Position numbers and translations under genes: made by a program
Assembly (NCBI RefSeq): GCF_900110215.1
Contig: NZ_FOCX01000016.1
Coordinates: 1-64,000 of the forward strand
Reading direction: 5' to 3'
Length of the DNA stretch: 64,000 bases
From: Halorientalis persicus
GTDB lineage: Archaea; Halobacteriota; Halobacteria; Halobacteriales; Haloarculaceae
Part shown: in pieces, positions 30,201-39,143 of the stretch
How the letters are laid out: every line of letters begins with the position of its first letter
Position numbering within the stretch: the stretch's first letter is position 1
Notes under the pieces: generated by a model
Databases searched by the model: none
What the model was told of the DNA's origin: nothing
The model's input: the letters and a program-made list of their open reading frames with translations, nothing else

Positions 30201-32282
30201 ATGCCCGAACGGCCGGCGGAGGGACTGGACGGACTGGTGGCGGCCGTCGCCGAGGCCGCGGGCGACCGGTCCCGCCCCGACTGGCTGGCGACGGCCACCG
30301 ACGACCCGGCGGTCCGGGAGCGACTCGCGACGCTCGGCCGGGCGGCCGCGGCCGACGCCTACCAGCGGTCGCTCCCGGCGGACCGTCGGCGAGCGGACGG
30401 CCACTTCGTCACCGATCCGGCGGTCGCGGCGGCGTGCTGTCGCTGGGCGATCCGGCCCCGGTCGGACGACCGCCTGCCCCGCGTCCTCGACCCGGCTGTC
30501 GGGAACGGCGTCTTCCCCGTCGCGGCGACCCGCCGCCTCGCCGCCATCGCCCCGGAGTCGACGCCGGCCGACCGACTCGAACGGATCGTCGGCGTCGACA
30601 CCGACCCGGTCCCGCTGGGGCTGGCCGCCAACCGACTGCTGGCGGCCGCGGACCCCGGCCCCGACGCCCGGTGTCGGCTCTACGAGTCGGACTTCTTCGC
30701 GGTCGAACCCGGTCCGGACCGCACCTGTACCGTGACCGACGACTCCCTCGTTGCCGGGCGGTTCGACGCGGTCGTCGGCAACCCACCGTACGTCCGCCAG
30801 GAGGCCACCGACATCGACCGCGCCCGCGACCACCTGGCCGCCTTCGGTCCCGACGGGCAACAGCCGTACTGCGACGGTGACCGGGCACTGAGCCGTCGCA
30901 GCGACGCCTACGTCTACTTCGTCACGCACGCGACCCGGTTCCTCCGCGAGGGCGGCCGTCTGGCCGTCGTCGTCCCGAACAAGTGGCTCACCACCAGATA
31001 CGGCGCGTCCTTCCAGCAGTTCCTGTTCGACCACTACCGGCTCGCCGCCGTCGTCGGCTTCGGCGCGTCGGTGTTCGACGACGCCTTCGTCGACGCCGTC
31101 TTGCTCCTGGCCGAGCGGTGTGCCGACCCCGAGCGCCGCCGGTCGACGCCCGTCCGCTTCTGCCGACTCGACGAGCAGGTGTCGGTCGCCCGGGTGCTCG
31201 ATCTGGCCGACACCGATACGGTACCGCCCGACGACGACCTCCGGACTCACGAAACCGAGGCCTGCCGGCGCGTGACGGTCCGGCAGGGTCGGTTGGCCGC
31301 CCGCGACTCGTCGAAGCTCGCGCCGTATCTGGACGCCCCCGAGTCGTTCATCCGCCTGCTGTCGAACCCGTCGCTCGTCCCGCTGTCCGACCGGTGTACC
31401 GTCAGCCGTGGCGTGATGACCGGGGCGAACGACTTCTTCTTCCTCGACGCCGACGGCTGGGCCGCCGAGGTCGACGACCGATTCCTCGCGCCGGCCATCA
31501 AGAGCATCCGCGACGTGGACGGCCCGCTCGTGACCGCCGCCGACACCGATCGATACCTGCTCGACGTGCACGAGTACGTCCACGAGGTCCAGGCGGACCG
31601 CGACGACGAGCGGGACGACGACCTCGAAGCTGCGGTCCGCCGCGCGCTCGACCGGGACGGGTACGACGCCCTGGCCGACTACGTGGCCTGGGGCGAGCGC
31701 CAGGGATTCTACGAGCGCCGGTCGTGTTCCAGCCGCCGGGTCTGGTTCGATCTCGGCGCGCTCTCGGCTCCCACAGTGTTCGCCCCGAAGTTTTTCGACC
31801 GCCGCGTCCCCGTCGTCGCCAACCCCGACGGCCTGCTGGCGAGCAACGCTGTCGACTGCCTCTGGGTCGACGCACCGGACGCCGGCGACGACGGGACCGA
31901 CACCGACGCGGTGGACCCGGCGACCCTCGAACGGGCCACGCTCGGCGTCCTCAACGCCACCGTGACCGCGGGGATTCTGGAGTGCTGGGGCCGTACCGAG
32001 GGCGGCGGCGCGCTCCAGGTGATGACCTACGAACTGGCGTCGCTCCCGATCCCCGATCCGCTGGCGATGGGTTCCGACACCCGCCGCGAGATCGCCGCGG
32101 CCGCCGACGCGTTGCTGGCCGGCGAGAAAACGGCTCGCGACCGACTGGATCGACTCGTCCTCGACGCCGTCGACGCCGACTTCGGCGTCGAGGCGTGTCG
32201 CCGGCACAGAACGGCGATGGTCGAGCGCCGCGCCGGGACGAGCGACAGCACGGCCGCGCCGCTCACCCTAGGCCAGCGGTAG
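30201..32282 (+). CDS. Eco57I/TaqI-like adenine-specific DNA methyltransferase
   Basis: A 693-aa protein. The SAM-binding and catalytic parts are D-P-A-V-G-N-G-V-F-P and N194-P-P-Y197, the N-P-P-Y motif of N6-adenine methylases, followed by Y-V-Y-F-V and V-V-P-N-K-W-L-T. The C-terminal half resembles a target-recognition domain (contains S-R-G-V-M-T-G-A-N-D-F-F). Enzymes of this shape are either type IIG restriction-modification enzymes or solitary methylases; no nuclease motif or neighbour is visible, so a solitary methylase is favoured. Codon use is that of the core genome, implying long residence. Its last 15 nt overlap the convergent GST-type gene. Confidence 0.82.
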   Translation: MPERPAEGLDGLVAAVAEAAGDRSRPDWLATATDDPAVRERLATLGRAAAADAYQRSLPADRRRADGHFVTDPAVAAACCRWAIRPRSDDRLPRVLDPAVGNGVFPVAATRRLAAIAPESTPADRLERIVGVDTDPVPLGLAANRLLAAADPGPDARCRLYESDFFAVEPGPDRTCTVTDDSLVAGRFDAVVGNPPYVRQEATDIDRARDHLAAFGPDGQQPYCDGDRALSRRSDAYVYFVTHATRFLREGGRLAVVVPNKWLTTRYGASFQQFLFDHYRLAAVVGFGASVFDDAFVDAVLLLAERCADPERRRSTPVRFCRLDEQVSVARVLDLADTDTVPPDDDLRTHETEACRRVTVRQGRLAARDSSKLAPYLDAPESFIRLLSNPSLVPLSDRCTVSRGVMTGANDFFFLDADGWAAEVDDRFLAPAIKSIRDVDGPLVTAADTDRYLLDVHEYVHEVQADRDDERDDDLEAAVRRALDRDGYDALADYVAWGERQGFYERRSCSSRRVWFDLGALSAPTVFAPKFFDRRVPVVANPDGLLASNAVDCLWVDAPDAGDDGTDTDAVDPATLERATLGVLNATVTAGILECWGRTEGGGALQVMTYELASLPIPDPLAMGSDTRREIAAAADALLAGEKTARDRLDRLVLDAVDADFGVEACRRHRTAMVERRAGTSDSTAAPLTLGQR

Positions 32283-33266
32283 CAGGTCCTCGGGCGGACT
32301 GCCACCCATCTCGTCGCGGTCGTGGTCGGCCTCGAAGTCCAGGTCCGGCCCAGCCGCGACGATCCCCGACGGGTTCACGTCCGGGTGGGTCGTGTAGTAG
32401 TGTTCCTTGATGTGGGCCATGTCAACCGTCTCTGCGACGCTGGGTGTTTGATAGAGGTCCCGCAGGTACGGCCAGAGGTTGTCGTACTCCTGGACGTGCT
32501 GGCGGTTGCACATGAAGTGGGTGTGGTAGACCTGATCGAACCGCACCAGCGTGGTGAACATACAGATGTCGGCCTCGGTCAGTCGGTCGCCCGCGAGGTA
32601 GCGCTGGTCGCCCAGGACGGAATCCCAGTGATCGAGTGCGGCGAACAGGTCCTCGACCGCCTCGTCGTAGGCCGCCTGACTGCTCGCGAAGCCGGCCCGG
32701 TAGACGCCGTTGTTGATCGGCTCGTAGATCTCGTCGATGATTTCGTCGATTTCGTCCTGGTACCCGTCGGGGTAGAGATCCACGTCGCGGTCCGCGACCC
32801 GGTCCATCTCGGTGTCGAGCATCCGGAGGATCTCCTCGGACTCGTTGTTGACGATGGTGTCTTCCTTCTTGTCCCACAGCACGGGGACCGTCACCCGGCA
32901 GGTCGCGTCGGGGTCGGCCGCGACGTAGGCCTCCCGGAGGTAGTCGAACCCGTTGATCGAGTCCGGCGTACAGCCGTCCTTCTCGGGGGTGAACTGCCAG
33001 CCACCCTCGTCGCGGTAGGGGTCGACCACGTCGACCGTGATCGCGTCCTCGAGCCCCTTCAGCGCGCGGACCAGGAGCGTCCGGTGGGCCCACGGGCAGG
33101 CCTTTGAGACGTAGAGGTGGTACCGGCCGGCTTCGGCGGGGAACTGCGCGTCGGGATCGTCGACGATCTCGTCCCGAAACGTCGTGGACTGGCGCTCGAA
33201 CTCGCCCTCCTCGTTGGTCGTTTCGTACGCGTCGGTGCGCCACTCGCCGTCGACGAGCATATTCAT
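32268..33266 (-). CDS. Glutathionyl-hydroquinone reductase-type thiol transferase (YqjG family)
   Basis: A 332-aa protein of the Xi class of glutathione S-transferases: active-site cysteine in K-A-C-P-W-A-H-R, thioredoxin-like first domain, N-N-E-S-E-E-I turn, and helical C-terminal domain. These enzymes reduce thiol adducts of hydroquinones. Haloarchaea contain gamma-glutamylcysteine rather than glutathione, so the co-substrate is probably that thiol or another. Start M-N-M-L-V-D at 33266, with the second ATG (33260) nearly as likely. It overlaps the FG-GAP gene by 4 nt at its start and the methylase gene at its end. Confidence 0.88.
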   Translation of the reverse strand: MNMLVDGEWRTDAYETTNEEGEFERQSTTFRDEIVDDPDAQFPAEAGRYHLYVSKACPWAHRTLLVRALKGLEDAITVDVVDPYRDEGGWQFTPEKDGCTPDSINGFDYLREAYVAADPDATCRVTVPVLWDKKEDTIVNNESEEILRMLDTEMDRVADRDVDLYPDGYQDEIDEIIDEIYEPINNGVYRAGFASSQAAYDEAVEDLFAALDHWDSVLGDQRYLAGDRLTEADICMFTTLVRFDQVYHTHFMCNRQHVQEYDNLWPYLRDLYQTPSVAETVDMAHIKEHYYTTHPDVNPSGIVAAGPDLDFEADHDRDEMGGSPPEDLLPLA

Positions 33267-33883
33267 TGTACCTGTAATTGGGTTTCCGGGTGTAAAAACG
33301 GGGTAGTGTAATCGGTGTAACCGGGTGCCACCCGGGGGCCAGCCGCCCTGGTCTCACTGTCGGTGTCGGTTCCCAAACCGGTCGATGGATCGGCACCCGA
33401 CGTGTTGCCCCTGCGCTCGAAGACGTACGCCGACCCACCGTGTTCCCCGTGGAGTTCCTCGTCGCTCTCTGCACCGACGAGGGCCGTGTCGCCGTCGAGT
33501 GCGACCGACCGCCCGAACGAGTCGCCGGCGTCACCGTCGGCCGGAACGAGTTTGCTCTGCTGGGTCCACCCGTCCCCCGGCCGCACGAACGCGTACGCCG
33601 CCCCAGCGGCTCTGCCGTTCGGGTCCTGTTCGAGCGGCGCGCCAACGAGCGCGGTCTCCCCAGCGAGCGCGACCGACGACCCGAAGTTCTGGAACGCGCT
33701 CCCGTCACCGGGCCGTAGCTTCGCAGTCTGTCGGAACCGTGACCGAGTGGCCCCGTCCGATGGGGGCGCTCCCGTCGCCGTCTCACCGGGCCCGGCCGTC
33801 GAAACTACACTCCCCGTCGCTCCGACGGCAGCAACCGGAAGCGCGGACAACACCGCACGCCGATCCGTCTCCATCCCCGTCAT
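33263..33883 (-). CDS. Secreted FG-GAP repeat protein, short form
   Basis: A 206-aa protein with a Tat-like start (D-R-R-A-V-L followed by a hydrophobic stretch), then two clear FG-GAP units: [16 protein letters not shown] and [16 protein letters not shown]. Seven such repeats are needed for a full beta-propeller, so this one is too short to close alone and is either a truncated gene or must pair with another chain. The C-terminal 45 residues have no repeat. Start at 33883 or the ATG three codons later. The stop overlaps the GST-type gene start, as in a small operon. Confidence 0.7.
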   Translation of the reverse strand: MTGMETDRRAVLSALPVAAVGATGSVVSTAGPGETATGAPPSDGATRSRFRQTAKLRPGDGSAFQNFGSSVALAGETALVGAPLEQDPNGRAAGAAYAFVRPGDGWTQQSKLVPADGDAGDSFGRSVALDGDTALVGAESDEELHGEHGGSAYVFERRGNTSGADPSTGLGTDTDSETRAAGPRVAPGYTDYTTPFLHPETQLQVQ

Positions 33884-34001
33884 TACCCGACTCGTGACAT
33901 CGGATTGTAAAAAAGAACGCCAACTCGGCTCGGCCGACGACCACGGTCCAGTTCGACGGGTTTTTGTACGCGCTTGGCCTCGATTTCCTCAAGAGATACC
34001 T

Positions 34002-34532
34002 ATGTCGGACAAGCCTGCCTCGATGTACCGGCAAATCGACAAGCCGTCGTACACCCGCCGTGAGTACATCACCGGAATCCCCGGCTCGAAGGTCGCACAG
34101 CACAACATGGGCGACAAGACCAAAGACGCCGACGACTACCCGGTTCAGATCAGCCTCATCCTCGAGGAGGAGGTCCAGATCCGTCACGGATCGCTGGAGG
34201 CCTCCCGTCTGTCGGCCAACCGATACCTGATCCAGGAACTCGGCGAGAAAAACTACAAGATGATCCTTCGGAAGTTCCCCCACCAGGTCATCCGGGAGAA
34301 CAAACAGGCGACCGGGGCCGGTGCGGACCGTGTTTCCGACGGGATGCGCCAGGCGTTCGGGAAGATCGTCGGCACCGCCGCCCGGATCGACAAGGGCGAG
34401 CGCCTGTTCACCGCCTACTGCGACGTGGACCAGGCCGAAGAAGTCAAGGAAGCCTTCCGCCGCGCCTACAACAAGATCTCGCCGCCGTGCCGGATCAAGG
34501 TCGAACGCGGTGAAGAACTGCTGATCGCCTAA
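34002..34532 (+). CDS. rpl10e: Large-subunit ribosomal protein L10e/uL16
   Basis: A 176-aa protein of the uL16 family: [15 protein letters not shown] at the N-terminus, [20 protein letters not shown] and the conserved loop [12 protein letters not shown]. It sits near the peptidyl-transferase centre and guides tRNA acceptor ends. Length and motifs are complete. The gene stands apart from other ribosomal operons in this window. Its downstream region is unusually structured. Confidence 0.96.
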   Translation: MSDKPASMYRQIDKPSYTRREYITGIPGSKVAQHNMGDKTKDADDYPVQISLILEEEVQIRHGSLEASRLSANRYLIQELGEKNYKMILRKFPHQVIRENKQATGAGADRVSDGMRQAFGKIVGTAARIDKGERLFTAYCDVDQAEEVKEAFRRAYNKISPPCRIKVERGEELLIA

Positions 34533-34800
34533 GCCCTCGCGACCGCTGGCGCGGTCGCTCGCCCTTAGAAGTCCGCCAGGCGGGGACCCGCAAGGGGTCT
34601 TCCGCGCGTCGCGAGGTACGCGACGCGCGGTTTCTGCCCGGCGCACTCGTGCATTCGAGCACGAGCGCGCCGTGCGTTGACGTACTCGTAGGCAGGCCTG
34701 CCCTTCCCCGGGTCGCGTGTCCCGCGCGATGCGCGGGCCACGCTCCCGGCCGAACGCCCGTCCGCAGAGTCTTCGCTCGTCGAAACTGATCAGTGAGCTG
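34533..34800. other. Structured spacer after rpl10e with seven hairpins
   Basis: No gene. Perfect or near-perfect hairpins follow one another: gcgaccgc/gcggtcgc (34539-34558), gtcc/ggac (34571-34587), gaccc/gggtc (34585-34599), a 12-bp perfect stem (34602-34630), a stem based on ctcgtgc/gcacgag with outer ggcgc/gcgcc (34640-34671), the palindrome ggcaggcctgcc (34691-34702) and cccgcgc/gcgcggg (34721-34737). It may be a read-through RNA that serves as terminator, a small RNA, or an extended 3' UTR. I could not match it to RNase P or SRP RNA. Confidence 0.5.
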
Positions 34801-34848
34801 TGAGCTGTCGACCGATCCAGACGGCATCGAGTGCCGTGAGAACGACCG

Positions 34849-35280
34849 TCACTTCTCGTCGGCCACTCTGATCGTCAGCACGGGCACGTCCGAGGACCGG
34901 ACGACCTTTTCCGTGACGCTCCCGAGCAGGTACCGGTCCAGTCCGCGCCGGCCGTGGGTGCCCATGACGATCATGTCCGCGGCTACTTCGTCGGCGTAGT
35001 CGACAATCTCCTGGTAGGGATCGCCCTGCCGGACCTCGCTCTCGGCGACGAGGCCGGCGTCGGTGATCCGGTCGACCGCGTCCGCGACGACCTGATCGCC
35101 CGTCGTCTGGAGCGACTCGACGGTCGTCCCCTCGACCGCGCCACCGCCCAGGGCCGTCGTGTTCGCGACGAACAGGACGTGGATGCCCGCGTCGTGTGCC
35201 TCGGCCTGTTCGAGCGCGTGGTCCAGTGCGACCGCCGCCCCGTCGCTCCCGTCGGTCGGGAAGAGTATCTCGTCGTACAT
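34849..35280 (-). CDS. Universal stress protein (UspA family)
   Basis: A 143-aa protein starting M-Y-D-E-I-L-F-P-T-D-G-S. The nucleotide site is G-x2-G-x9-G-S in G-T-H-G-R-R-G-L-D-R-Y-L-L-G-S, then V-P-V-L-T-I-R, so it should bind ATP. It acts as a homodimer in stress response; no fused domain. Upstream open frame to 35358 rejected because the family begins at this Met. Single gene. Confidence 0.93.
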   Translation of the reverse strand: MYDEILFPTDGSDGAAVALDHALEQAEAHDAGIHVLFVANTTALGGGAVEGTTVESLQTTGDQVVADAVDRITDAGLVAESEVRQGDPYQEIVDYADEVAADMIVMGTHGRRGLDRYLLGSVTEKVVRSSDVPVLTIRVADEK

Positions 35281-35354
35281 ACCAGACCGTCCCGCCGCCG
35301 TCCACTTAGTATTGCGCCGACCTCTCGCGAACTGAGAACCAGTGGCCCCGCCGC

Positions 35355-35969
35355 TCACTCGTGCGCGCGGAGAATCGCCTCGTAGTAGGGAATCATCACG
35401 TCGACCCCCCGTTCGAGGTCCGCCGTCGACCGGTAGTCGTGATGTTCGACCGCCAGCGCGTACCGGGTCGCTTCGGGCCCGAATCCGGACTGTCCGTACC
35501 GCGGCTTGTGCGGATATTCGGGGTCGCCCATCGCGACACGCAGTTCCAGCATCTGGGCGCGCATGATCGGCGTCCAGTAGTCGCCACCAGTCTTGTGTCG
35601 CCGCCAGGCCGTCGTCGACAGGTCGGCGTAGGTCTCGTCGATGCCGAGTAGACGCGCCCGCTCGGCGAAGTTCTCCTGGACTGGCCCCCAGTCGGCCGCG
35701 TCGAGGGCCGCCCGGTCGAACTCCCCGTCCGTAACGTGGGCGTCTTCGATCTCGTCTTTCTTCCAGAGCGCGTTGACGTACGCCACCGCGGCCCGGCGCG
35801 CCGTCGCGTCGTCGACGTGCTGAAACTGACTACTGTCGACCGCCGCGAACGCCTTCACCGCCGCCATCCGGTCGCGCTCGTCGTGCGCGACGAACCCGTC
35901 CCAGACCCGCTCCGCGAGGAACTCGGCGTGGTCCGTCACCGTTTCCCAGCGCCCCTGATGGGTACTCAT
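35355..35969 (-). CDS. Hypothetical protein, haloarchaeal
   Basis: A 204-aa protein beginning M-S-T-H-Q-G-R-W-E, moderately acidic, mainly helical with no signal or membrane segment. Segments such as F-D-R-A-A-L-D-A-A-D-W-G and D-Y-W-T-P-I-M-R-A-Q could be a ligand site, but I do not recognise the family. It is transcribed alone, with an AT-rich spacer to the divergent ATP-grasp gene. Good G/C third positions support coding. Confidence 0.62.
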   Translation of the reverse strand: MSTHQGRWETVTDHAEFLAERVWDGFVAHDERDRMAAVKAFAAVDSSQFQHVDDATARRAAVAYVNALWKKDEIEDAHVTDGEFDRAALDAADWGPVQENFAERARLLGIDETYADLSTTAWRRHKTGGDYWTPIMRAQMLELRVAMGDPEYPHKPRYGQSGFGPEATRYALAVEHHDYRSTADLERGVDVMIPYYEAILRAHE

Positions 35970-36203
35970 CGCTCCGACTGCCCCCCACCGTCGCCCCCCG
36001 TCACCGCTCGACCTCCGTCTCTACTCGACCGCTCCCACCGATATCCGCCCATTGAACTCGCCAACATCCTTGTACTTTCCACATTCTGTTTGTAATTAAA
36101 TATTTCCCAGGGCTAATATATTAAATGACACCCGGCCCCCCGTCGTGCCGGTGCGACCGTGACGAACGGCGGACTTTAGTCCGCGCGGGCCGAGGACGCG
36201 GCC
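35970..36203. promoter_or_regulatory. Divergent promoter region with AT-rich core
   Basis: A sharply AT-rich patch (about 36090-36124, containing taattaaatattt and ctaatatattaaa) sits in a GC-rich genome and could hold TATA boxes for both the minus-strand hypothetical gene and the ATP-grasp gene, whose start is about 80 nt further on. Confidence 0.4.
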
Positions 36204-37073
36204 ATGCTCCGGCTGGCGGTCGCGACCGACGCGGAAACGTACGAACGGCTGCAAGAGCCCCTCGAACAGCGGGGGATCGAGGTCGCGTCGGTCGCAACCA
36301 CCGAACGGACGCTCCCGGTGACCGACGCCGACGCCGCCGGCGAGTTCGCCGACTTCGACGTCGGGTTCGTCTACCCGCCCCGTATCATGGAAGGCGGCGT
36401 CGCCGACGCGCTGCTGGGCGTCCCGTGGGTCAACGACCGCGAGGCGATCCTCACGTCCCGGAACAAGGCCGACGTGATCGCCCGGCTCGATCGGGCCGAT
36501 GTTCCGGTCCCCGAGACCGTCGCCGTCTCGAACCCGGTCGACCGGTCGGCCCTCGTGGCGGCGTTCGAGCGGTTCGACCCGCCGGTCGTCGTCAAACCCA
36601 ACTCCGCCACCCGCGGCGTCGGCGTCGCCAAGGCCACCGACCTCGATTCCTTCCTGGGCATCACCGACTACCTCGATCTGGTTCACGACTACCGCGCCAC
36701 CGGCGATCAGTCCTTCCTGGTTCAGGAGTACCTCCCCGACGCCCGGGACTATCGGGTCATGCTGGTCGACGGCGAATACGTCGGCGCGGTCGAGCGCCGC
36801 CTTCCGGAGGCCGCCCTCGAAGCGGGCCAGTGGAAACACAACGTCCACCGCGGGGCCGAAGCGACCGGCGTAGACCTCCCCCCGGAACTGCGCGAACTGG
36901 CCGAACGCGTCGCCGACACCCTCGACATCCCCTGGCTCGGGGTCGACCTGCTGGTCACCGACGACCGCGCCGTCGTCACCGAGACCAACGCCCGGCCGAC
37001 CGTCGACAGCGCGACCAAGTACGAACCCGGCTTCTTCGACGACCTGGCCGCGCTGATCCGCGCGACCGTCTGA
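36204..37073 (+). CDS. RimK-like ATP-grasp ligase
   Basis: A 289-aa protein of the ATP-grasp superfamily, RimK/LysX-like. Marks are the V-V-V-K-P-N-S-A-T-R-G-V-G-V segment (nucleotide loop, about 130-143), the Q-E-Y-L-P-D-A-R-D-Y-R strand, and L-G-V-D-L-L-V and E-T-N-A-R-P-T-V-D-S (Mg2+ binding, about 250-275). Such enzymes join amino acids to acids or proteins by an acyl-phosphate intermediate. The substrate is not deducible. Start M-L-R-L-A-V-A-T-D at 36204. Transcribed alone. Confidence 0.87.
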   Translation: MLRLAVATDAETYERLQEPLEQRGIEVASVATTERTLPVTDADAAGEFADFDVGFVYPPRIMEGGVADALLGVPWVNDREAILTSRNKADVIARLDRADVPVPETVAVSNPVDRSALVAAFERFDPPVVVKPNSATRGVGVAKATDLDSFLGITDYLDLVHDYRATGDQSFLVQEYLPDARDYRVMLVDGEYVGAVERRLPEAALEAGQWKHNVHRGAEATGVDLPPELRELAERVADTLDIPWLGVDLLVTDDRAVVTETNARPTVDSATKYEPGFFDDLAALIRATV

Positions 37074-37106
37074 CGTGGGACACACGAGTGTTCGACACGA
37101 CGCCAA

Positions 37107-37114
37107 AGTATATT
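37107..37114 (+). promoter_or_regulatory. TATA box for the four-helix membrane protein
   Basis: agtatatt lies about 28-35 nt before the ATG at 37142, giving a short or absent leader. Confidence 0.5.
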
Positions 37115-37141
37115 ACGCCGGATATGTAACTGCCGGGAAAC

Positions 37142-37507
37142 ATGGCCAAAACCCAGCGGAACGACCTGAGCCGTCCGTTTTTCGTCCTCGGGCTCGTACT
37201 CGCCGGTGGCGTGGCGGCCGGAACCGTCTGGTACTCGACTGCCTCGCTCCAGCGGGCCGAGACGCTCGCTTTCGGCTGGTTGCTGGTCGCGTTCACGTTC
37301 ACGTACAGCTACCGGCCGCTCCGGGAGTCAGTGTACGGTCGGCTGGTGAGTTCGCTCTTCATCATGCTGTTCGCCACGTTCTTCTACCTGCGCGGGAGCC
37401 GGGGGCCGCTGGTGCCGTTCGGTCTGTTCGCGCTGGCGCTGGCGGCGTTCAGTTACCAGCTCTATCGGCTCGGCGACGACGAGACGCGGCGCAGTCAGGT
37501 CTCCTGA
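37142..37507 (+). CDS. Small membrane protein with four helices
   Basis: A 121-aa protein with four hydrophobic helices (about 13-33, 42-57, 68-84, 89-104) and basic loops between, so an all-membrane protein. The N-terminus M-A-K-T-Q-R-N-D-L-S-R is cytoplasmic by charge. No family recognised. Convergent with hsp20, stops 4 nt apart. Function unknown. Confidence 0.66.
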   Translation: MAKTQRNDLSRPFFVLGLVLAGGVAAGTVWYSTASLQRAETLAFGWLLVAFTFTYSYRPLRESVYGRLVSSLFIMLFATFFYLRGSRGPLVPFGLFALALAAFSYQLYRLGDDETRRSQVS

Positions 37508-37511
37508 GAAC

Positions 37512-37898
37512 TCAGAGGTCGATGTCCGCCGAGTCGTCGGCGCGGTCGAAGGTGACTTCGAGGACGCCGTTGTTGTAGGTCGCGCTGGCGGAGTGTTCGT
37601 CGACGGTCGCGGGCAGGCGGATGCGCTCCTCGTAGTCCCGACGGTCGGAGGCGGCCGCGACGGTCAACACCTCACCGTCGCATTTCAGGTCGATGGCGTC
37701 TTTCTCGACGCCGGGGAGATCCGCGACGACCCGGAGCTGATCGTCCTCCTCGAACACGTCCAGGTGCAGGTCCGAGCCGAAGCCGGCCGAACCGCCCCGG
37801 TCGATGTGGACGTCGTCGCCCATCATCTCGTTCATGACCCGCTCGATCTCGCGGAGAATGTCGTCGATGGGATCGTGATCGTCGCGGTCGTCGTTCAT
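37512..37898 (-). CDS. hsp20: Hsp20/alpha-crystallin small heat shock protein
   Basis: A 128-aa protein with an alpha-crystallin domain (about 42-120): D-L-H-L-D-V-F-E-E, V-V-A-D-L-P-G-V-E, I-R-L-P-A-T-V-D, and V-L-E-V-T-F. The N-terminus is short and acidic. It forms oligomers that hold unfolded proteins. Start M-N-D-D-R-D-D at 37898 gives the normal length; the long upstream frame is noise. The final acidic tail ends D-I-D-L. Confidence 0.9.
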   Translation of the reverse strand: MNDDRDDHDPIDDILREIERVMNEMMGDDVHIDRGGSAGFGSDLHLDVFEEDDQLRVVADLPGVEKDAIDLKCDGEVLTVAAASDRRDYEERIRLPATVDEHSASATYNNGVLEVTFDRADDSADIDL

Positions 37899-37969
37899 AC
37901 CAGTCGGTAGACGCGGTCCCGGCAAAAGGTTTCTGCCCCTGTCAATCCTCGAATCCCGAGGGTTTCGGG

Positions 37970-38992
37970 TTAGCGGCCCAGCCCCATCCCGAGCGCGTCG
38001 TTGGTCCGCTCGATGCTCTCGCGACGGTCGGCGGTCCCCAGGACGGCCCGGATCGCGTCGACGTTTTCGGGCACTACGTCCGACTCCTGGTGGATCGCCT
38101 GGAACAGGTAGAGTTCGTCGTCCTCGACGGTGATCGACTCGCCCCAGATGGCGTTCTCCCACACGTCACCGCGCGGCCGCCCCGAATCGAGGGCGAACTC
38201 CTTGAGTTTGCCCGAGCCGTCGATCCCCATGTGTTCGGGGATGACGAACAGTCGCGACTCGCCTTCGAGCAGGTCGCGGACTTCCTCGGTGTCTGCCCCG
38301 TAGGTCAACTCCACGTTGACGCTGTGGGTGTGAGTCAGCGTCGCCGGCACCTTCATCCCGAGCGTGTCGATGTCCAGGTTCGGGAAGATGGTGTTCACGT
38401 CCGGGCCGTGGTGGGAGGGGATCGTCACCGGGTCCGGCAGCGTGTCGTTGATCGGGCCACGCGAGGACTGGGCCGGGTCGCCGCCCCGGCGGACCAGCGT
38501 CGCACGCACCTTCTCGACGCCGTACTCGTCTTCCAGCGCCGCGATCAATCGGGAAAGCCCCGTCGTGTTACAGGAGACGACGCGCGTGTGGTCGGCCCCT
38601 TCGGCCTCGGCGAAGTTGGCGCGGGCGTTGAAACTCACGTCGACCAGGTCGGCGTCTTCCCCGCCCTGGTAGAGCGCTGGCGTGTCGTACTCCTCGTACA
38701 TCGATTTGTTCTCCGCGCCGATGCCCGAGGGCGTCGTGTCGACGACGATCTCGCTGTCCTGAACCAGTTCCTCGACCTCGCCGGCCAGTTCGATGCCAGC
38801 CTCGTCAAACTGGTCCATCCGCTCGGGGACGGCGGCGTAGAGGGGGTAGTCGTTGGCGACGGCCTGTTCGGCCTCGAAGTTCGGCCGCGTCTTGGCGACG
38901 CCGACGACCTCCATGTCCGGCTGTGCGCGGACGGCGTCCGCGACCCGCTTCCCGATGGTCCCGTACCCGTTGATTCCGACTTCGATTGTCAT
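37970..38992 (-). CDS. gap: Type II glyceraldehyde-3-phosphate dehydrogenase (archaeal)
   Basis: A 340-aa NAD(P)-dependent GAPDH of the archaeal class II. It starts [15 protein letters not shown] (nucleotide-binding fold), with the catalytic cysteine C141 in V-V-S-C-N-T-T-G-L and H-T-H-S-V-N-V in the second domain. It converts glyceraldehyde-3-phosphate to 1,3-bisphosphoglycerate and, in haloarchaea, mainly works in gluconeogenesis. Start at 38992 chosen by family N-terminus. Divergent from the acyl-CoA synthetase gene. Confidence 0.95.
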   Translation of the reverse strand: MTIEVGINGYGTIGKRVADAVRAQPDMEVVGVAKTRPNFEAEQAVANDYPLYAAVPERMDQFDEAGIELAGEVEELVQDSEIVVDTTPSGIGAENKSMYEEYDTPALYQGGEDADLVDVSFNARANFAEAEGADHTRVVSCNTTGLSRLIAALEDEYGVEKVRATLVRRGGDPAQSSRGPINDTLPDPVTIPSHHGPDVNTIFPNLDIDTLGMKVPATLTHTHSVNVELTYGADTEEVRDLLEGESRLFVIPEHMGIDGSGKLKEFALDSGRPRGDVWENAIWGESITVEDDELYLFQAIHQESDVVPENVDAIRAVLGTADRRESIERTNDALGMGLGR

Positions 38993-39112
38993 ATCCGGGA
39001 ATGCCACAGCGACGGGGATAACCGTTTCGAGGTTCTCTGACGGGAATTGACTCGACTCCGAGTCACCGTTCGCCCCGTCAGGGGAAGACGGCCGGCGCAA
39101 TTCTTGCCGAAC

Positions 39113-39120
39113 GCATATGT
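39113..39120 (+). promoter_or_regulatory. TATA-like box for the acyl-CoA synthetase gene
   Basis: gcatatgt lies 24-31 nt before the ATG at 39144, which favours that start over the in-frame ATG at 39117. Confidence 0.4.
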
Positions 39121-39143
39121 ACGTGTGTGGTAATGACAAGCGT

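Noticed and set aside
34533-34800. RNase P RNA or SRP RNA
   Set aside because: The conserved core sequences of these RNAs could not be found and the length is too short for RNase P.
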